NCBI GenBank assembly: GCA_012295275.1
Contig: CM022672.1
Coordinates: 796,443-831,442, forward strand
Direction: 5' to 3'
From: Chrysomallon squamiferum
Taxonomy: Eukaryota > Mollusca > Gastropoda > Neomphalida > Peltospiridae
Length of the DNA: 35,000 nucleotides
In this document: piece after piece, positions 11,006-21,779 of the stretch
How positions within the stretch are numbered: the stretch's first letter is position 1
Layout of the letters: every line of letters begins with the position of its first letter
Notes under the pieces: model-generated
Seen by the model: only the letters and a program-made list of their open reading frames with translations
Databases searched by the model: none
What the model was told of the DNA's origin: nothing
Program-made: the position numbers and the translations under genes

Positions 11006-14000
11006 ATGACGTTTCAACTGAATTTGCCACCGTCTGCGGTGGCAAAACTTGTCAAGTCTCAAGAATGTACAGACGAACCAAAGAAACAGTCTCGAGAAGA
11101 CTGGAGGAAAATGAAGGAGCTGGAGGAGATGAGGAAAGCAGGAACTGCTGAGGCCATGAAGGATGAAGAGGGCAAGTAAGTTGGTTTCTATGGCTATTGC
11201 ATCCGTTATATATCTGCCTTTAGACAGTAATTACACAGGAATAGTTACACATTGTTACACATACAAACACACAAATACATATACACATACAGACATGTAT
11301 ACACAAAATTAAACATATAAACACATACACAAATACTTACAAACACAAACATATACAAGAAACACACACACACATTCATGGATGTATCCACATAAATACA
11401 TCCATTTTGTGTTTCAACTTCAACATTTAATATAAAAACCTTTTGTATTACTGACAAAAATAAGTACATCTGAACTGAGATATGTTAGCTTAGATTTCTT
11501 GGATTTTAAATTTAAATTTTTTTTTTGTGTGTTTCAGAGACATCAATCCACACATACCTCAGTACATCATGCAGGCACCATGGTACTATGGCGCTACAAC
11601 ACCAACATTGCGCCATCAGCGGCCTCTGAGCAGTAAAGAACAACAAGCAAAATATGATCAGACTTTTCAAAAAAGGAATTAAAGAGGTGAGTTCATTATC
11701 AGGGACAGATGTAGATGCATTAACATGGGAGATTTAACTGGCAGAATTATGAAATAAAAGTGAAAATTGACATTTTATTATATTATAAATATTTGTTGTT
11801 TTAAATTGTTTAAATTTATTTTAACAGTAAATGCAGTAGTGTAAAGTGTCTGCAGAAACTCAGAAATCCACCGTTTTTAAAATATATTTCTAGACCTCAA
11901 AAACAATCTCACACATTTTTGTAAATTTATAAAACAGAACCTGATATTAAAATGACAGAAAACAACTGTTTTACAGTAAACTGAATTAACAATAATTCTC
12001 TGTTGTAGCATCAGTTCTGGCTGATGTATTACAGCTATTACAACTATTACAGTAACTCCACATTGTGGAAATCTCAGTTTGACATTCACATTAATAACAG
12101 TTTGTTAGACATACATATTATTTTGTGTGGGAGAAGTTTCGTGATAATTTTGAAGTTTGACACCGTGTATATTATTCTGTTTGTATTAAAAACAAAAATG
12201 TGTTTATCTGCAGGGTTCCACTGCTACGAGGTACAGAAAGGGAGCCTGTGAAAACTGTGGTTCCATAACTCACAAGAAAAAAGACTGTCTGGAGGTATTC
12301 GGTCTGCTTTCATTTGTTTACTGATTTAAATAACAAGTAGCTTAAGTCTTATTGTGTATCATCAATGTTTTGTTTGTAACAATTTGATCTTCATGCAGAT
12401 GATTGTATGCATAACTATATCAGTGTTCCTTAACTTGAGCTGAAGTAGCATGGTAAACTTTAACTTAGGTTGCCTTTGTTGAGTATGCATGTTTAAATGT
12501 GCTATATCTGTATCTGTTGTTTCTTTCAGAGGCCAAGAAAAATAGGTGCAAAATTTACAGGTGACAGCATAGCACCTGATGAGTACATTCCACCTGAGAT
12601 AGGTAACGACTATGATGAGAAACGAGACAGGTGGAACAACTGTGACCTGGAGGAACATCAAGCAAATCTCTTCAGTGAATACGAGAAAATTGAAGGAGTA
12701 CGTAGACGTTTTCTCTCAAATACATTTACATCTTTTAGCAGCCAGGGTGGATAACTCTGTTTTAAATTTGTTTGTTTTAAACTGTCAGGAGTAATTCTCA
12801 TCACAGATTTACAACCTAATTTCTGTATAATTGTTGTAAATTATTATTTATTTATTTTTTATTCTTTTGTTCATATTATTTTATTATTTGTTCTTTATTT
12901 ATTTATTGCATTTTTCTCTTGTTAATATCACATGTGTTTTATTAACTGAAAATTTAGTACAAATTGAGATTTAAAGTTTTTTTGTTGTAGGCGAAGCGAG
13001 TATTGAAAGAAGTTAAACTTGAGCAGTCCCTGCTGGAAGGAAAAGCTGAAAAAGAGGTAGAATATTAATTTTTATTTACCAATGTTGTATAATATTTTTG
13101 TGACATTAACACATTAAAGATATTTTCAGAAAATAATTATAAAGACATTTTTTGAACTTTCTTCTTTGATGCTAGAACATAATCTGAAATGATTTCTTAG
13201 ATTATTTCATTATTTATTGTCACTATTATAATTATTATTATTATTATTATTATTATTATACAGTTGTTTTTTAATTTTAGAAAACAATTACAGGTTGCAT
13301 CCAGGAAGAACGTGTTTTGAATGATAAAAGCAATCCAGTAATATAAAAAAAAAAATTATTATTATTAATTGACTTATTTTAACACCTATAAAAACAATGT
13401 GTTTATTAAAGAAAAGTGATGTTGTGTTTTAGAAAGATGCTGACAGTGATAATGAAGACAAATATGCTGAAGAGATGGACATGCCAGGACAGAAGTTTGA
13501 AACAAAACAGAGGATTACTGTGAGAAACCTCCGAATCAGAGAGGACACTGCAAAGGTTAGTGTGTGTCAAGTGATGTGACTGAAATCTGATAAACTAGAA
13601 TGTTGATGTCTTGTAGTTTCATTTAAATCTGATAAATAATTAAAATATTTTCTGTCTTGAAATTTGATTAAAATCTGATAAATAAGAAATAAAATGTTTT
13701 TTATTTGTATATTGTAATTATTTGTAAATTGACTGAAATCTGAAAGATTCTTATATTATTGTTAAAATGTCAGATTAAAGCAGATACCTATAAAATAATA
13801 AAGACTAAAATGTGACTAAAACTGAATTTGATATGGATTTAACAATTTTGTACCTTTACCAACCACTGCAGTTATTTTTACCTCCCCATTTGCTGTACTA
13901 AACACTTAGCATTCGCATTAAATTATGTTTTGTGTAATGTTTATATTAGTCCAGTAGAATGAATACCTGTATATTAGTAACTTTATTTCAACCACTAAAA

Positions 14001-17000
14001 GAAAAACAAAAGGTAGAACTGATGTATGTATTTTATGTTTCAGTATTTGTACAATCTGGACTTGAACTCAGCTTTCTATGATCCTAAAACAAGATCTATG
14101 AGAGAAAATCCATTCAAAAACAAAGGAGATGGACAAGAGTAAGTGTTTATATACTTAACAATTTTTTTTAAAAAGAATCTGTTTAAATTGTCAGCTGGAG
14201 ACACAAGACATTTTACTTTTAACAAATGTATTTTAGATTAGTGTTACATCAGGTGTTACTCTGTTTTATGTTTTATATAGATAAACACTTAGAATACGAA
14301 GCTGTTGGTTATACATGATATATGAATATATAAAATTTTATTTTTATATTTTTTCTCAAGTCCATCCTTTCTAATCAAAATCTTTTGACGAGCTTTGTTT
14401 AACTGAATATATTTTATACAGTAATGTTTCATTGCTTGTAACAGAAATTATTAATTAAAGATTGCCATATTTAAAAATTTCAGTGTTGAGTATGGGGGAG
14501 ACAACTTTGTGAGAGGATCAGGAGATGCAGCAGACATGGCAAAAGAGCAACGTGAGTTTATTAATTTACAAGACAAAAACAACAGTTTTTTTTCAAATAT
14601 GCTTTTGTTATATATTTTCAAAACCATCTTCAGTTAACAATATGGTGTAAAGAAATGGTTTTCTTTTTTATCACAGTCAAGTAACTGTAATGACACAGAG
14701 ATGTGATGTGTTTTATTATTGAGATGTTTGTTAATAGCTCAGAGGTGTCATGATATATTTGTTGTTTTCAATATTCAGTGTTTGCATGGGAGGCATTTGA
14801 ACGGGGAACTGACGTCCACCTCCAGGCTGACCCCACCAAGCTGGAGCTGCTGCACAAAGAATACCACCAGCGCAAGCAGCAGTTCAAGCAGTCAGTGAAG
14901 GGTAACATCCTGCAGAAGTACGGGGGTGAGGAGCACCTGGAGGCCCCACCCAAAGAGTTGTTGTTAGCACAGACTGTGAGTCAGCTTTCAGTTTTGTTTT
15001 CTAGTCTAGTAAATCTACTACTACTGTTCTTCTACAACCATTATGTCTACCACCACTACTGCACTACTATTACTGCTACTGCTACAATTACAACAACCAC
15101 TACTTCTGTACTTCCACCACCACTACTGCTACTATTGCTGCTGCAACTACTACTACACTCCTACCACCACTACTCAACTACTACTTCTATGACAACTACT
15201 AGGACTATACTTCTACCACCACTACTCTACAGTCTACTACTACTTCTACTACTACTGTTTTATAATACTAGTATTGCCAATAAAACTGCTACTACTACTA
15301 TTTTATAATACTAGTATCGCCAATAAAACTGCTACTACTACTGTTTTATAATACTAGTATCGCCAATAAAACTGCTACTACTACTGTTTTATAATACTAG
15401 TATCGCCAATAAAACTGCTACTACCACTGTTTTATAATACTAGTATTGCCAATAAAACTGCTACTACCACTGTTTTATAATACTAGTATTGCCAATAAAA
15501 CTGCTACTACCACTGTTTTATAATACTAGTATTGCCAATAAAACTGCTACTACCACTGTTTTATAATACTAGTATTGCCAATAAAACTGCTACTACCACT
15601 GTTTTATAATACTAGTATTGCCAATAAAACTGCTACTACCACTGTTTTATAATACTAGTATTTTAAAACTGCTACTACCACTGTTTTATAATACTAGTAT
15701 TGCCAATAAAACTGCTACTACCACTATTTTATAATACTAGTATTGCCAATAAAACTGCTACTACCACTATTTTATAATACTAGTATTGCCAATAAAACTG
15801 CTACTACCACTATTTTATAATACTAGTAGTATTGCCAATAAAACTGCTACTACCACTGTTTTATAATACTAGTATTGCCAATAAAACTGGTACCACTGTT
15901 TTATAATACTAGTATTCCAATTGCTACTACCACTATTTTTAAAAACTACTACTATCATTATACTTCATTTATTCTCTTATTCCATTGTTAAAATTATTCT
16001 GTGTTTTTTGTTTGTTGTGTTAAACACTGAGTTTTCTGTGCAGGAGGATTATGTGGAGTACTCAAGACATGGGTCAATTATTAAAGGAAGAGAAAAAGCC
16101 AAAGTGTTGTCCAGATATGAAGAAGACATTTACCCCAGTAACCATACAGTGAGTGTCCATCTGTTCGTTAGTCTATCTGTCTGTCTCTGTGTACATCACA
16201 GTAATCATAAATAATAAGAATTAAAAATAATAATTATTCCAGTGATCTCATAGTATTTGTATCAGTGTTAAAAGATTTGTTAGTAACAATGAGGAAAATT
16301 GTGTCCTAAATGTTATATATTTATCATTAGCATAGATTAAATGACCAAAAGCCAGGAACATTATAAAGTGTAATCGTGAAAAAAGAAAAAGAAAGAAATT
16401 TAGTAGTAATAATAATAATAATAATAAATAAATTATTTAGGTAATTTATTTGGTAATCAAGAAAAAAAAAAAAATATATATATAGTAGTAATAATAATAA
16501 TAATAATAATAACAATAAATAAATAAATTATTTAGGTAATTTATTTGATAGACTTTAGCATAATTTAAAAATAATAAAAAAGAGAGAAGAAATATAGTAT
16601 ATTTAATGTACATATTAATGACTGGTTGTGTTTCAGAGTGTGTGGGGTTCGTACTGGAGGGATGGACTGTGGGGGTTCAAGTGTTGTCACTCTTTGATCA
16701 AAGGTTCCTACTGTACAGGCGAAGCAGGAATACAGGCTCAGGAGGTAAGAACAAAAACAGTATATGAACTAGCCTATTTCCCTGGTTAATTTATAACTGG
16801 TTTTTATTTTTGGAATATAAAATGAATACAGTGAAATGCTGAAATTTAGGTGAAACAATTAAAAAAACTAGGAGTCATTCTAGTAGATTTCATGGAGAGT
16901 ATTAATAATAATTCTTACAGATACCTGCTCATTTCCAGATATAATAAAACTGATGTTTGATTGTCACAATAATTTATTTAATTTTAGTTTGTTCAACAAA

Positions 17001-18975
17001 CCTGAAAAAAAAAAAGAAGCTATATTGTAATTTTTTAAATTAAAATAGATATAATTGGAATGGTGATTTAATTTTATTTTTTACTTCAGAGTAATATGTT
17101 CTTCAAGATGATTAAATTACTGTTTATATAGAATTTTTGTCAGATATATGTCATCAACACACTGAATGAGATTTCCAATTACAGGTAATATGGCTGTGAA
17201 AATAATATTATTATTTTTTTTTTTATTTACAGGTAAATCAGGGTGTCAAGGTAATTTTGTTGTCTCTTTTAAATTAAATATAATTCAGGTGAATATCATT
17301 TTTCAACTAACTTAATTATTTTATTTACAGGTAGATCTATGTGATCAGAATGTTTAATTATTTTCTAAAATACAGATATATGCACTGCTCACAGTGGTTT
17401 ATTATATTTCTCTTTTCTTTTCTGTTGTCATGGTGATTTTTTAAAATTTACTGTTGATATTGTCATGGTAATTTTATTATAACTAATTATAGGTAGACGA
17501 AGATCTATTGGCAATTGATCAAGGAAATAAAGAAGAAAAATCTTCATCTGAAGAAGTAAGTAACTTGCTTATATTTACATATGTGACTCTACCAGCAGGA
17601 ATAAGTCTGATGACTGCTAATTCCAGTTCTCAGAGTAGCAGTACAACTCTGTTTATGGGAGATAGGAACCAATATTGCCTATAGTTACCAGTTAATAGCT
17701 TTTGTAGTAACATTTTCATTTTAGTTATTGATAAAAAAAAAAAAGTAATTCACAGTTTTCTGAATGAATGAAAGATTGGAGACTCTGTATGTAAATATTT
17801 CAATGTTTTGTAGGAGATTGAAGAAATCGAAATAGAAAAGAAGAAGAAGAAAAAGAAGAAGAAACAGAAGAAGAGAAAGAAGAAGCACAAGAAGAGAGTG
17901 AGTTCTAGTGAGAGCAGTGAGTCAGATGACAGTGACCCAGAACAAGTAGAACAAAGAAAACTGAAAAAGGTGAGTAGTTTTTAAAACTGATTTCTCAACC
18001 AAAAACAGTGTCACATCATTGCATCACATCGGGGATGAACTGAATAACTTCTAGTCAGTTGTTTAAAAAATATATAACACTTAGCAAACACTAAAATAAA
18101 ATGTCAGTGATTTTCTTGTGTTAAATATTTCATTTTGAAAACAAATAATACTGTTTCTGTCATTCTCTGATGTTTGTTTGCTGAATAGTAACCAGTGAAT
18201 AAAGGTTTTAAAAATTTGTTTAACAGCTGCAGTTTTTATATCAGTGTTTGTGTAGAGTTGAATATTTCATTTTTTTAGCAAATAAATCAGTGTTTGTTTA
18301 GAGTTAAATATTTCATTTTGTGAACAAATAAATCAGTTTGTCTAGAGTTAAATATTTCATTTTGTGAATAAATAAATCAGTTTTTGTCTAGTTAAATATT
18401 TCATTTTGTGAACAAATAAATCAGTTTTTGTCTAGTTAAATATTAAATTTTGTGAACAAATAAATCAGTTTTTGTCTAGTTAAATATTTCATTTTGTTAA
18501 CAAATAAATCAGTTTTTGTCTAGAGTTAAATATTTCATTTTGTGAACAAACAAATCAGTTTTTGTCACTCCTTGATGCTGAGGGATAAAAACCTTACATA
18601 CAAACATTCTTAGACAAAACACAGACACGAAAACAACTGAATTTGTATTCTTAAAACTATTATTACTGATGTGATTTGTTTGTTTATTTATTATTATTGT
18701 TATTATTATTGTTACTGTTACTATTATTATTATTATTATTATTATTACTATTATTATTATTATTACTATTATTATTATTGTTATTATCATCAAAGGCACT
18801 GGAGAAGGAGACACAGTATCAGAAAGAAATGGACCAGGTGTTGGCAATGGATGAGAGGAAACGTAAATACAACAGCATGTACGAAGCAAGGGCACCCACA
18901 GAGGAGGAGATGGAGGCGTTCCGTATGAAACGTAGTCGGGTAGATGACCCCATGGCCGACTTCCTGTCAAAATAA
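11006..18975 (+). CDS. SLU7: SLU7, pre-mRNA splicing factor (14 clear coding exons, one optional)
   Basis: Exons: 11006-11175, 11538-11686, 12214-12294, 12530-12697, 12991-13056, (13281-13337), 13433-13555, 14044-14138, 14484-14551, 14779-14975, 16044-16148, 16637-16744, 17493-17555, 17814-17969 and 18796-18975. Phases agree at every junction except for one extra base in exon 2. Product is about 594 residues with the optional exon, against about 586 in human. Diagnostic blocks are [10 protein letters not shown] near the N-terminus, a CCHC zinc knuckle CX2CX4HX4C (about residues 118-131), [62 protein letters not shown], a Lys-rich block (about 484-510) and the end [14 protein letters not shown]...DDPMADF. 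SLU7 joins the spliceosome for the second step and helps choose the 3' splice site; the Lys-rich block may be nuclear targeting. The start has A at -3. Confidence 0.96.
11023..11046 (+). promoter_or_regulatory. perfect 10-bp hairpin just after the SLU7 start codon
   Basis: TTTGCCACCG (11023-11032), loop TCTG, then CGGTGGCAAA (11037-11046) form a perfect inverted repeat within codons 6-14. Its base lies 17 nt after the A of ATG. It is GC-rich compared with its surroundings. In an mRNA it would be a stable stem in the region where downstream hairpins are known to stall a scanning ribosome over the start codon. Function here is inference. Confidence 0.75.
11538..11686 (+). other. SLU7: SLU7 exon 2 with apparent +1 frameshift
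   Basis: From its 5' end the exon reads in frame through [16 protein letters not shown] and KYDQ. The frame then hits TAA at about 11679-11681. The last part instead gives KKGIKE in the +1 frame, matching the family's YKRGVKE, and joins exon 3 ([10 protein letters not shown]) in phase. The exon is 149 nt where 148 would keep the frame. The break lies between about 11655 and 11674; the TTTT run at 11664-11667, followed by six A, is the likeliest site. The donor GTGAGT is intact. Sequencing error or a local variant is more likely than a dead gene, because all other exons are intact. Confidence 0.85.
13220..13260. repeat. (ATT)n microsatellite in SLU7 intron 5
   Basis: About ten ATT units, slightly interrupted at the left edge. 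It sits just upstream of the acceptor of the optional exon. Confidence 0.85.
13281..13337 (+). CDS. SLU7: optional SLU7 exon (57 nt, 19 codons)
   Basis: A pyrimidine-rich acceptor (TTTTTTAATTTTAG) precedes it and GTAATA follows. It is 57 nt, phase 0 at both ends and free of stops, so it could be included or skipped without changing frame. It would encode an acidic and polar linker starting KTITG and ending DKSNP. In SLU7 homologues the region between the coiled segment and DEDKYA is a variable, poorly conserved linker, so homology cannot confirm it. Confidence 0.45.
15005..15257. repeat. degenerate (CTA/CCA)n region in SLU7 intron 9
   Basis: Imperfect ACT/CTA/CCA triplets with CTG interruptions run through about 250 bases. 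They pass directly into the 43-bp array, whose units contain the same CTACTACCACT core. The array probably grew out of this triplet tract. Confidence 0.85.
15258..15938. repeat. 43-bp minisatellite in SLU7 intron 9
   Basis: About 15-16 tandem copies with a 43-base period. Each has TTTTATAATACTAGTAT, GCCAATAAAACTG and a CTACTACCACT segment. Variants alternate ATCGCC and ATTGCC, and ACTACTACTG and ACTACCACTG. One copy near 15660 lacks GCCAAT, one near 15830 has an added TAG, and the last copies are shortened. Fourteen copies carry AATAAA on the sense strand. The array makes intron 9 (14976-16043) the longest in the gene. Confidence 0.95.
16398..16530. repeat. paired (AAT)n tracts in SLU7 intron 10
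   Basis: Two AAT tracts (about 16404-16428 and 16488-16512) are each followed by AAATAAATTATTTAGGTAATTTATTTG-like sequence. This indicates a local duplication of about 86 bases. The rest of the intron (16149-16636) is plain AT-rich sequence. Confidence 0.8.
17233..17250 (+). other. possible SLU7 microexon or ghost exon in intron 11
   Basis: A T-rich run ending TTTACAG is followed by 18 bases (GTAAATCAGGGTGTCAAG) and then GTAATT. Inclusion would add VNQGVK in frame between AQE and VDEDLL. Similar CAGGTA motifs occur at about 17182 and 17328, and the real acceptor at 17492 also reads TAG|GTAGA. The motif may be a decayed copy of the exon 12 start rather than a used microexon. Confidence 0.25.
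18222..18565. repeat. about 44-bp minisatellite in SLU7 intron 13
   Basis: Seven to eight copies contain TTAAATATTTCATTTTGTGA, ACAAATAAATCAG and TTTTTGTCTAG. Length varies because GAG is present or absent before TTAAAT. A diverged copy lies upstream near 18115-18165. Six copies contain AATAAA on the sense strand. It is unrelated by eye to the intron 9 array. Confidence 0.92.
18687..18787. repeat. (TTA)n tract acting as pyrimidine region of the last SLU7 acceptor
   Basis: About 33 TTA-like triplets, interrupted by TTG and CTA, end eight bases before exon 14. The exon acceptor is TCATCAAAG|GCACTG, with A rather than a pyrimidine at -3. There is no AG dinucleotide from about 18625 to 18793, so scanning from an upstream branch point would meet this AG first. 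Candidate branch-like TACTGAT is at about 18664. Confidence 0.9.
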
Positions 18976-19503
18976 CATTACACTGCTGTTCTTAGTGTTT
19001 TGCTAGAAAATAATCTGTGACATTGTTTGACTTTATCATGTTAATACATAGAAAACAACACAACAGACTGAGTCTTCAGTATTAACACATGTTTGTACAT
19101 AACAGACTGAGTCTATAATATTTAAAGATTATTTTTATATAAATGAGACTGAGTATTGTGCAGAGCCTCACTGCATTTCGGGATTCTCACCTTCATTGGA
19201 TAAAACTGATATTATAAGACAGTAACCACTTATTCTATATGGATATATGGATGGATGTAGTATGTGTTTATGTGTATGTGAAATTTTCAGTACATTGTCT
19301 CAAATGACTTTGGAAATAATACAGCTTTGTCTTTCTGTTTCCCATTCCAGTGAGAACTCTTTGATATCAAAGTCTCTGGAATGCACTGCCCTGTATTGGC
19401 AAAGAGTTAATAACAAATATTTTGCTGCTAATGAATAAGAATGGCTGATAAAGTCTGTTTTTTTTTTAGTCACTTCATACAAATCTGTCAGATGGTTTTT
19501 TAA

Positions 19504-19742
19504 AATAAAGACGTTTCTGTCAATAGGAGAAATTTCAAAATGCAATAATAATAATTAAATATGTAACAAAATGTCACATTTCATTTGTAACTTTTTATTT
19601 ATTATTATTATTTTATTTTTATTTTTTTAAATAAGGACAATAAATTGTAAAAATGAATTGTTTGACAGTATGCAAAAATTGTCAGCCATGTATCATCAGA
19701 TTATTGTGTAATTGTTTTTACTTTGTATGATATGTAAATAAA
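19504..19742 (+). terminator. poly(A) signals of SLU7
   Basis: AATAAA occurs at 19504-19509, 19639-19644 and 19737-19742 on the coding strand, 530-770 nt after the SLU7 stop. The last is followed by a T-rich stretch containing TGTTATTATTAC. Any of them could define the 3' end. The sequence from 18976 to 19503 shows no further exon and is read as 3' UTR. Confidence 0.5.
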
Positions 19743-19894
19743 CATTTGACTACCTTAAAAATGTTATTATTACATTACAGTTTATTTCTTGAGATGGGTT
19801 CATTTCCATTTAATGTTTCTCTTTATTCTTTAATTCTAAATTTTTTAATTTTTTTATTTATTTTGCTTTATCGTTTGTTTGTTTTCTTTTACAA

Positions 19895-19949
<55 letters not shown>

Positions 19950-20229
19950 TGAGGATTGCTGGTATCTGGGTTTGCCTGTGAAAACTTGTTTTATGAAACT
20001 ACATGGACTTGGACATTATCAGAATGTTTCACCTGGTGTCCAATGCTAGTGTGTTAGTGTATTAGTTGTGAACAGAACTGCTATAAGTATCAGTAATTTG
20101 TGACTTCCAGACAAAGATGTAAGAGAGATTTAAGAATGCAGACATAGATGTGTATGTGAGATACTTAATATTTGGTGAAATGAGAGAGAACAAACCAGAC
20201 ATTCATGGCACCAATACAAGAAGATATTT
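19743..20229. other. intergenic downstream of SLU7
   Basis: Contains a perfect (ATT)n tract at about 19898-19946. Otherwise it is plain sequence with no coding signal recognised. Confidence 0.6.
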
Positions 20230-20330
20230 TTAACATACATCCATAGACATCACAAATTGTATTTTCTTTTTATACAAACCAGTCATGAGACACTGGTTGG
20301 AATGTGAACTTGCCATACAGGTGCAAAACA
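20230..20330 (-). mobile_element. possible SINE 3' body fragment
   Basis: On the minus strand, TTCCAACCAGTGTCTCATG followed by ACTGGT resembles, from memory, a conserved part of a tRNA-derived SINE widespread in molluscs (a TTCCAGCCAGTG core, then a short spacer, then ACTGGT). The match is only about 25 bases and also contains a 6-bp inverted repeat, ACCAGT/ACTGGT, which could arise by chance. No target-site duplication was identified. Confidence 0.25.
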
Positions 20331-20339
20331 AGGATACAA

Positions 20340-21626
20340 ATTAAACATAAATGACAAAAAGATTTAAAAGTTGTTAAGTGCGATGATTAATCACATCCTG
20401 GGGTGTGTTGTACTTGCTTTGTCACACGCCCGTAAGATGTAAGTGAACTCAATCGGCATGTGCAATTTCAGTTTATTATGGTAACAGTAAACTTTATGTA
20501 CAAACCTGCTAGTGCATTCAAGAGTTAAACCTTTCCAGCAGAAATAAGCAACCACCTAAATAAAATTCCTAAATATCGCCTAGTCTTCAACAAGTGTAAT
20601 CATTCATGTTGTAGTACATACATTTATGTTCACTGAAAATCGTTCGTTCTTTGCATATAAAACGATACAAATTGCAGTCCTTTCTCCTTCACGTCTATAT
20701 TTGCGTCTAAATTATATTAATGTTTATATAATTAAACTTTAAACAGCGAAATAAAAAAAGAAGGAATGTGAAATAAAATTTAACGATTTAATAATATTTA
20801 TATTTACTTCCGAATCATTAAGCACGTATAGTTTTATTTTTCATGAATTTTAGACAAAATTTATGTCATTAAAATAATATTTATGTATAATGTTCAGCAG
20901 GTTGAGAAGTGAGTCGAGTAGAGGATTTTGTTAACTTTATTCATTAGATCATTCACGACATTCTAGAAATTCTTTGCCCGTTCACCTAAACGGTTTTGCT
21001 GTTGCTGCACATAAAACTTCCAGGGTTTTCTCTGCTTTCCAGTTGTTATGTTAATAATTATATTACACAGCCATTAAATTATTAACCCAACAAAATATAA
21101 ATAACGAAAGGTTTCAAAAATACAGAGGGTTATTTTTAAAGATACGTTATCTCAATAAACAGTTTTGTAGCATGGTACAGATTTGCGTTTCGGGGTTAGG
21201 CACCCTAATGGATTTAAATACATTTAGTATTAAATTAGTTTCATGATTAAATCTGTGGCATTTATTTAATTTTTATAAATAAGTTACATGTTAGAGTACA
21301 GCTTTCGAATTTAAAATTATATGTAAATAAATATGTTTGTTTTCTTCTTTCTTCCTAACTGTTGTTAACAAGGTGAACGTGTGTGTTCTCTCCGATTCAG
21401 TTCTTTGTGTTCATTTACCTGTCAGTTTTATTCTGAAAGTGATGAACAAACTGGTGATCTGTGAAACGCGTTAATTTATTGGTCTGGTGAACCAACGTGC
21501 AAATAATCGATATAAGATAAAACTCACATTTATAATGACACAATAGCAGATAACATACTGAAGTCCAGAATTTAATAAGCGAACTATTTGTTTAAATATG
21601 ATATAGAGATAAAGAGAAATTACATT

Positions 21627-21628
<2 letters not shown>
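20340..21628. other. intergenic, nothing recognised
   Basis: No exon, RNA gene or clear repeat seen. CpG dinucleotides become frequent again from about 20380, in contrast to the SLU7 body. Confidence 0.6.

Positions 21629-21720
<92 letters not shown>
21629..21720. repeat. (CT)n microsatellite
   Basis: About 45 CT units with one TT interruption near 21667. On the minus strand it reads GA and gives Arg-Glu open frames, which are spurious. Long mirror-type polypyrimidine tracts can form triplex DNA. Confidence 0.95.
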
Positions 21721-21722
<2 letters not shown>

Positions 21723-21779
21723 CACCCACGCTAACTTCTACTACTGCTGATACTTGTACAACAAGACTGAACACTTGTG

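Noticed and set aside
14976-15308. Extension of SLU7 exon 9 into a Thr/Leu-rich tail
   Set aside because: GTGAGT follows LLLAQT, and exon 10 ([10 protein letters not shown]) matches the family.
15258-15938. CRISPR-like array
   Set aside because: Units are contiguous 43-base tandem copies without unique spacers, and the genome is eukaryotic. The same applies to the 33-bp array.
18671-18795. Poly-Leu or poly-Tyr N-terminus for the SLU7 last-exon frame
   Set aside because: It is the translated (TTA)n tract of the intron; homologues continue directly from LKK to ALEKE.
21471-21774. Arg-Glu repeat proteins on the minus strand
   Set aside because: Products of the (CT)n microsatellite; both overlapping frames give the same pattern.
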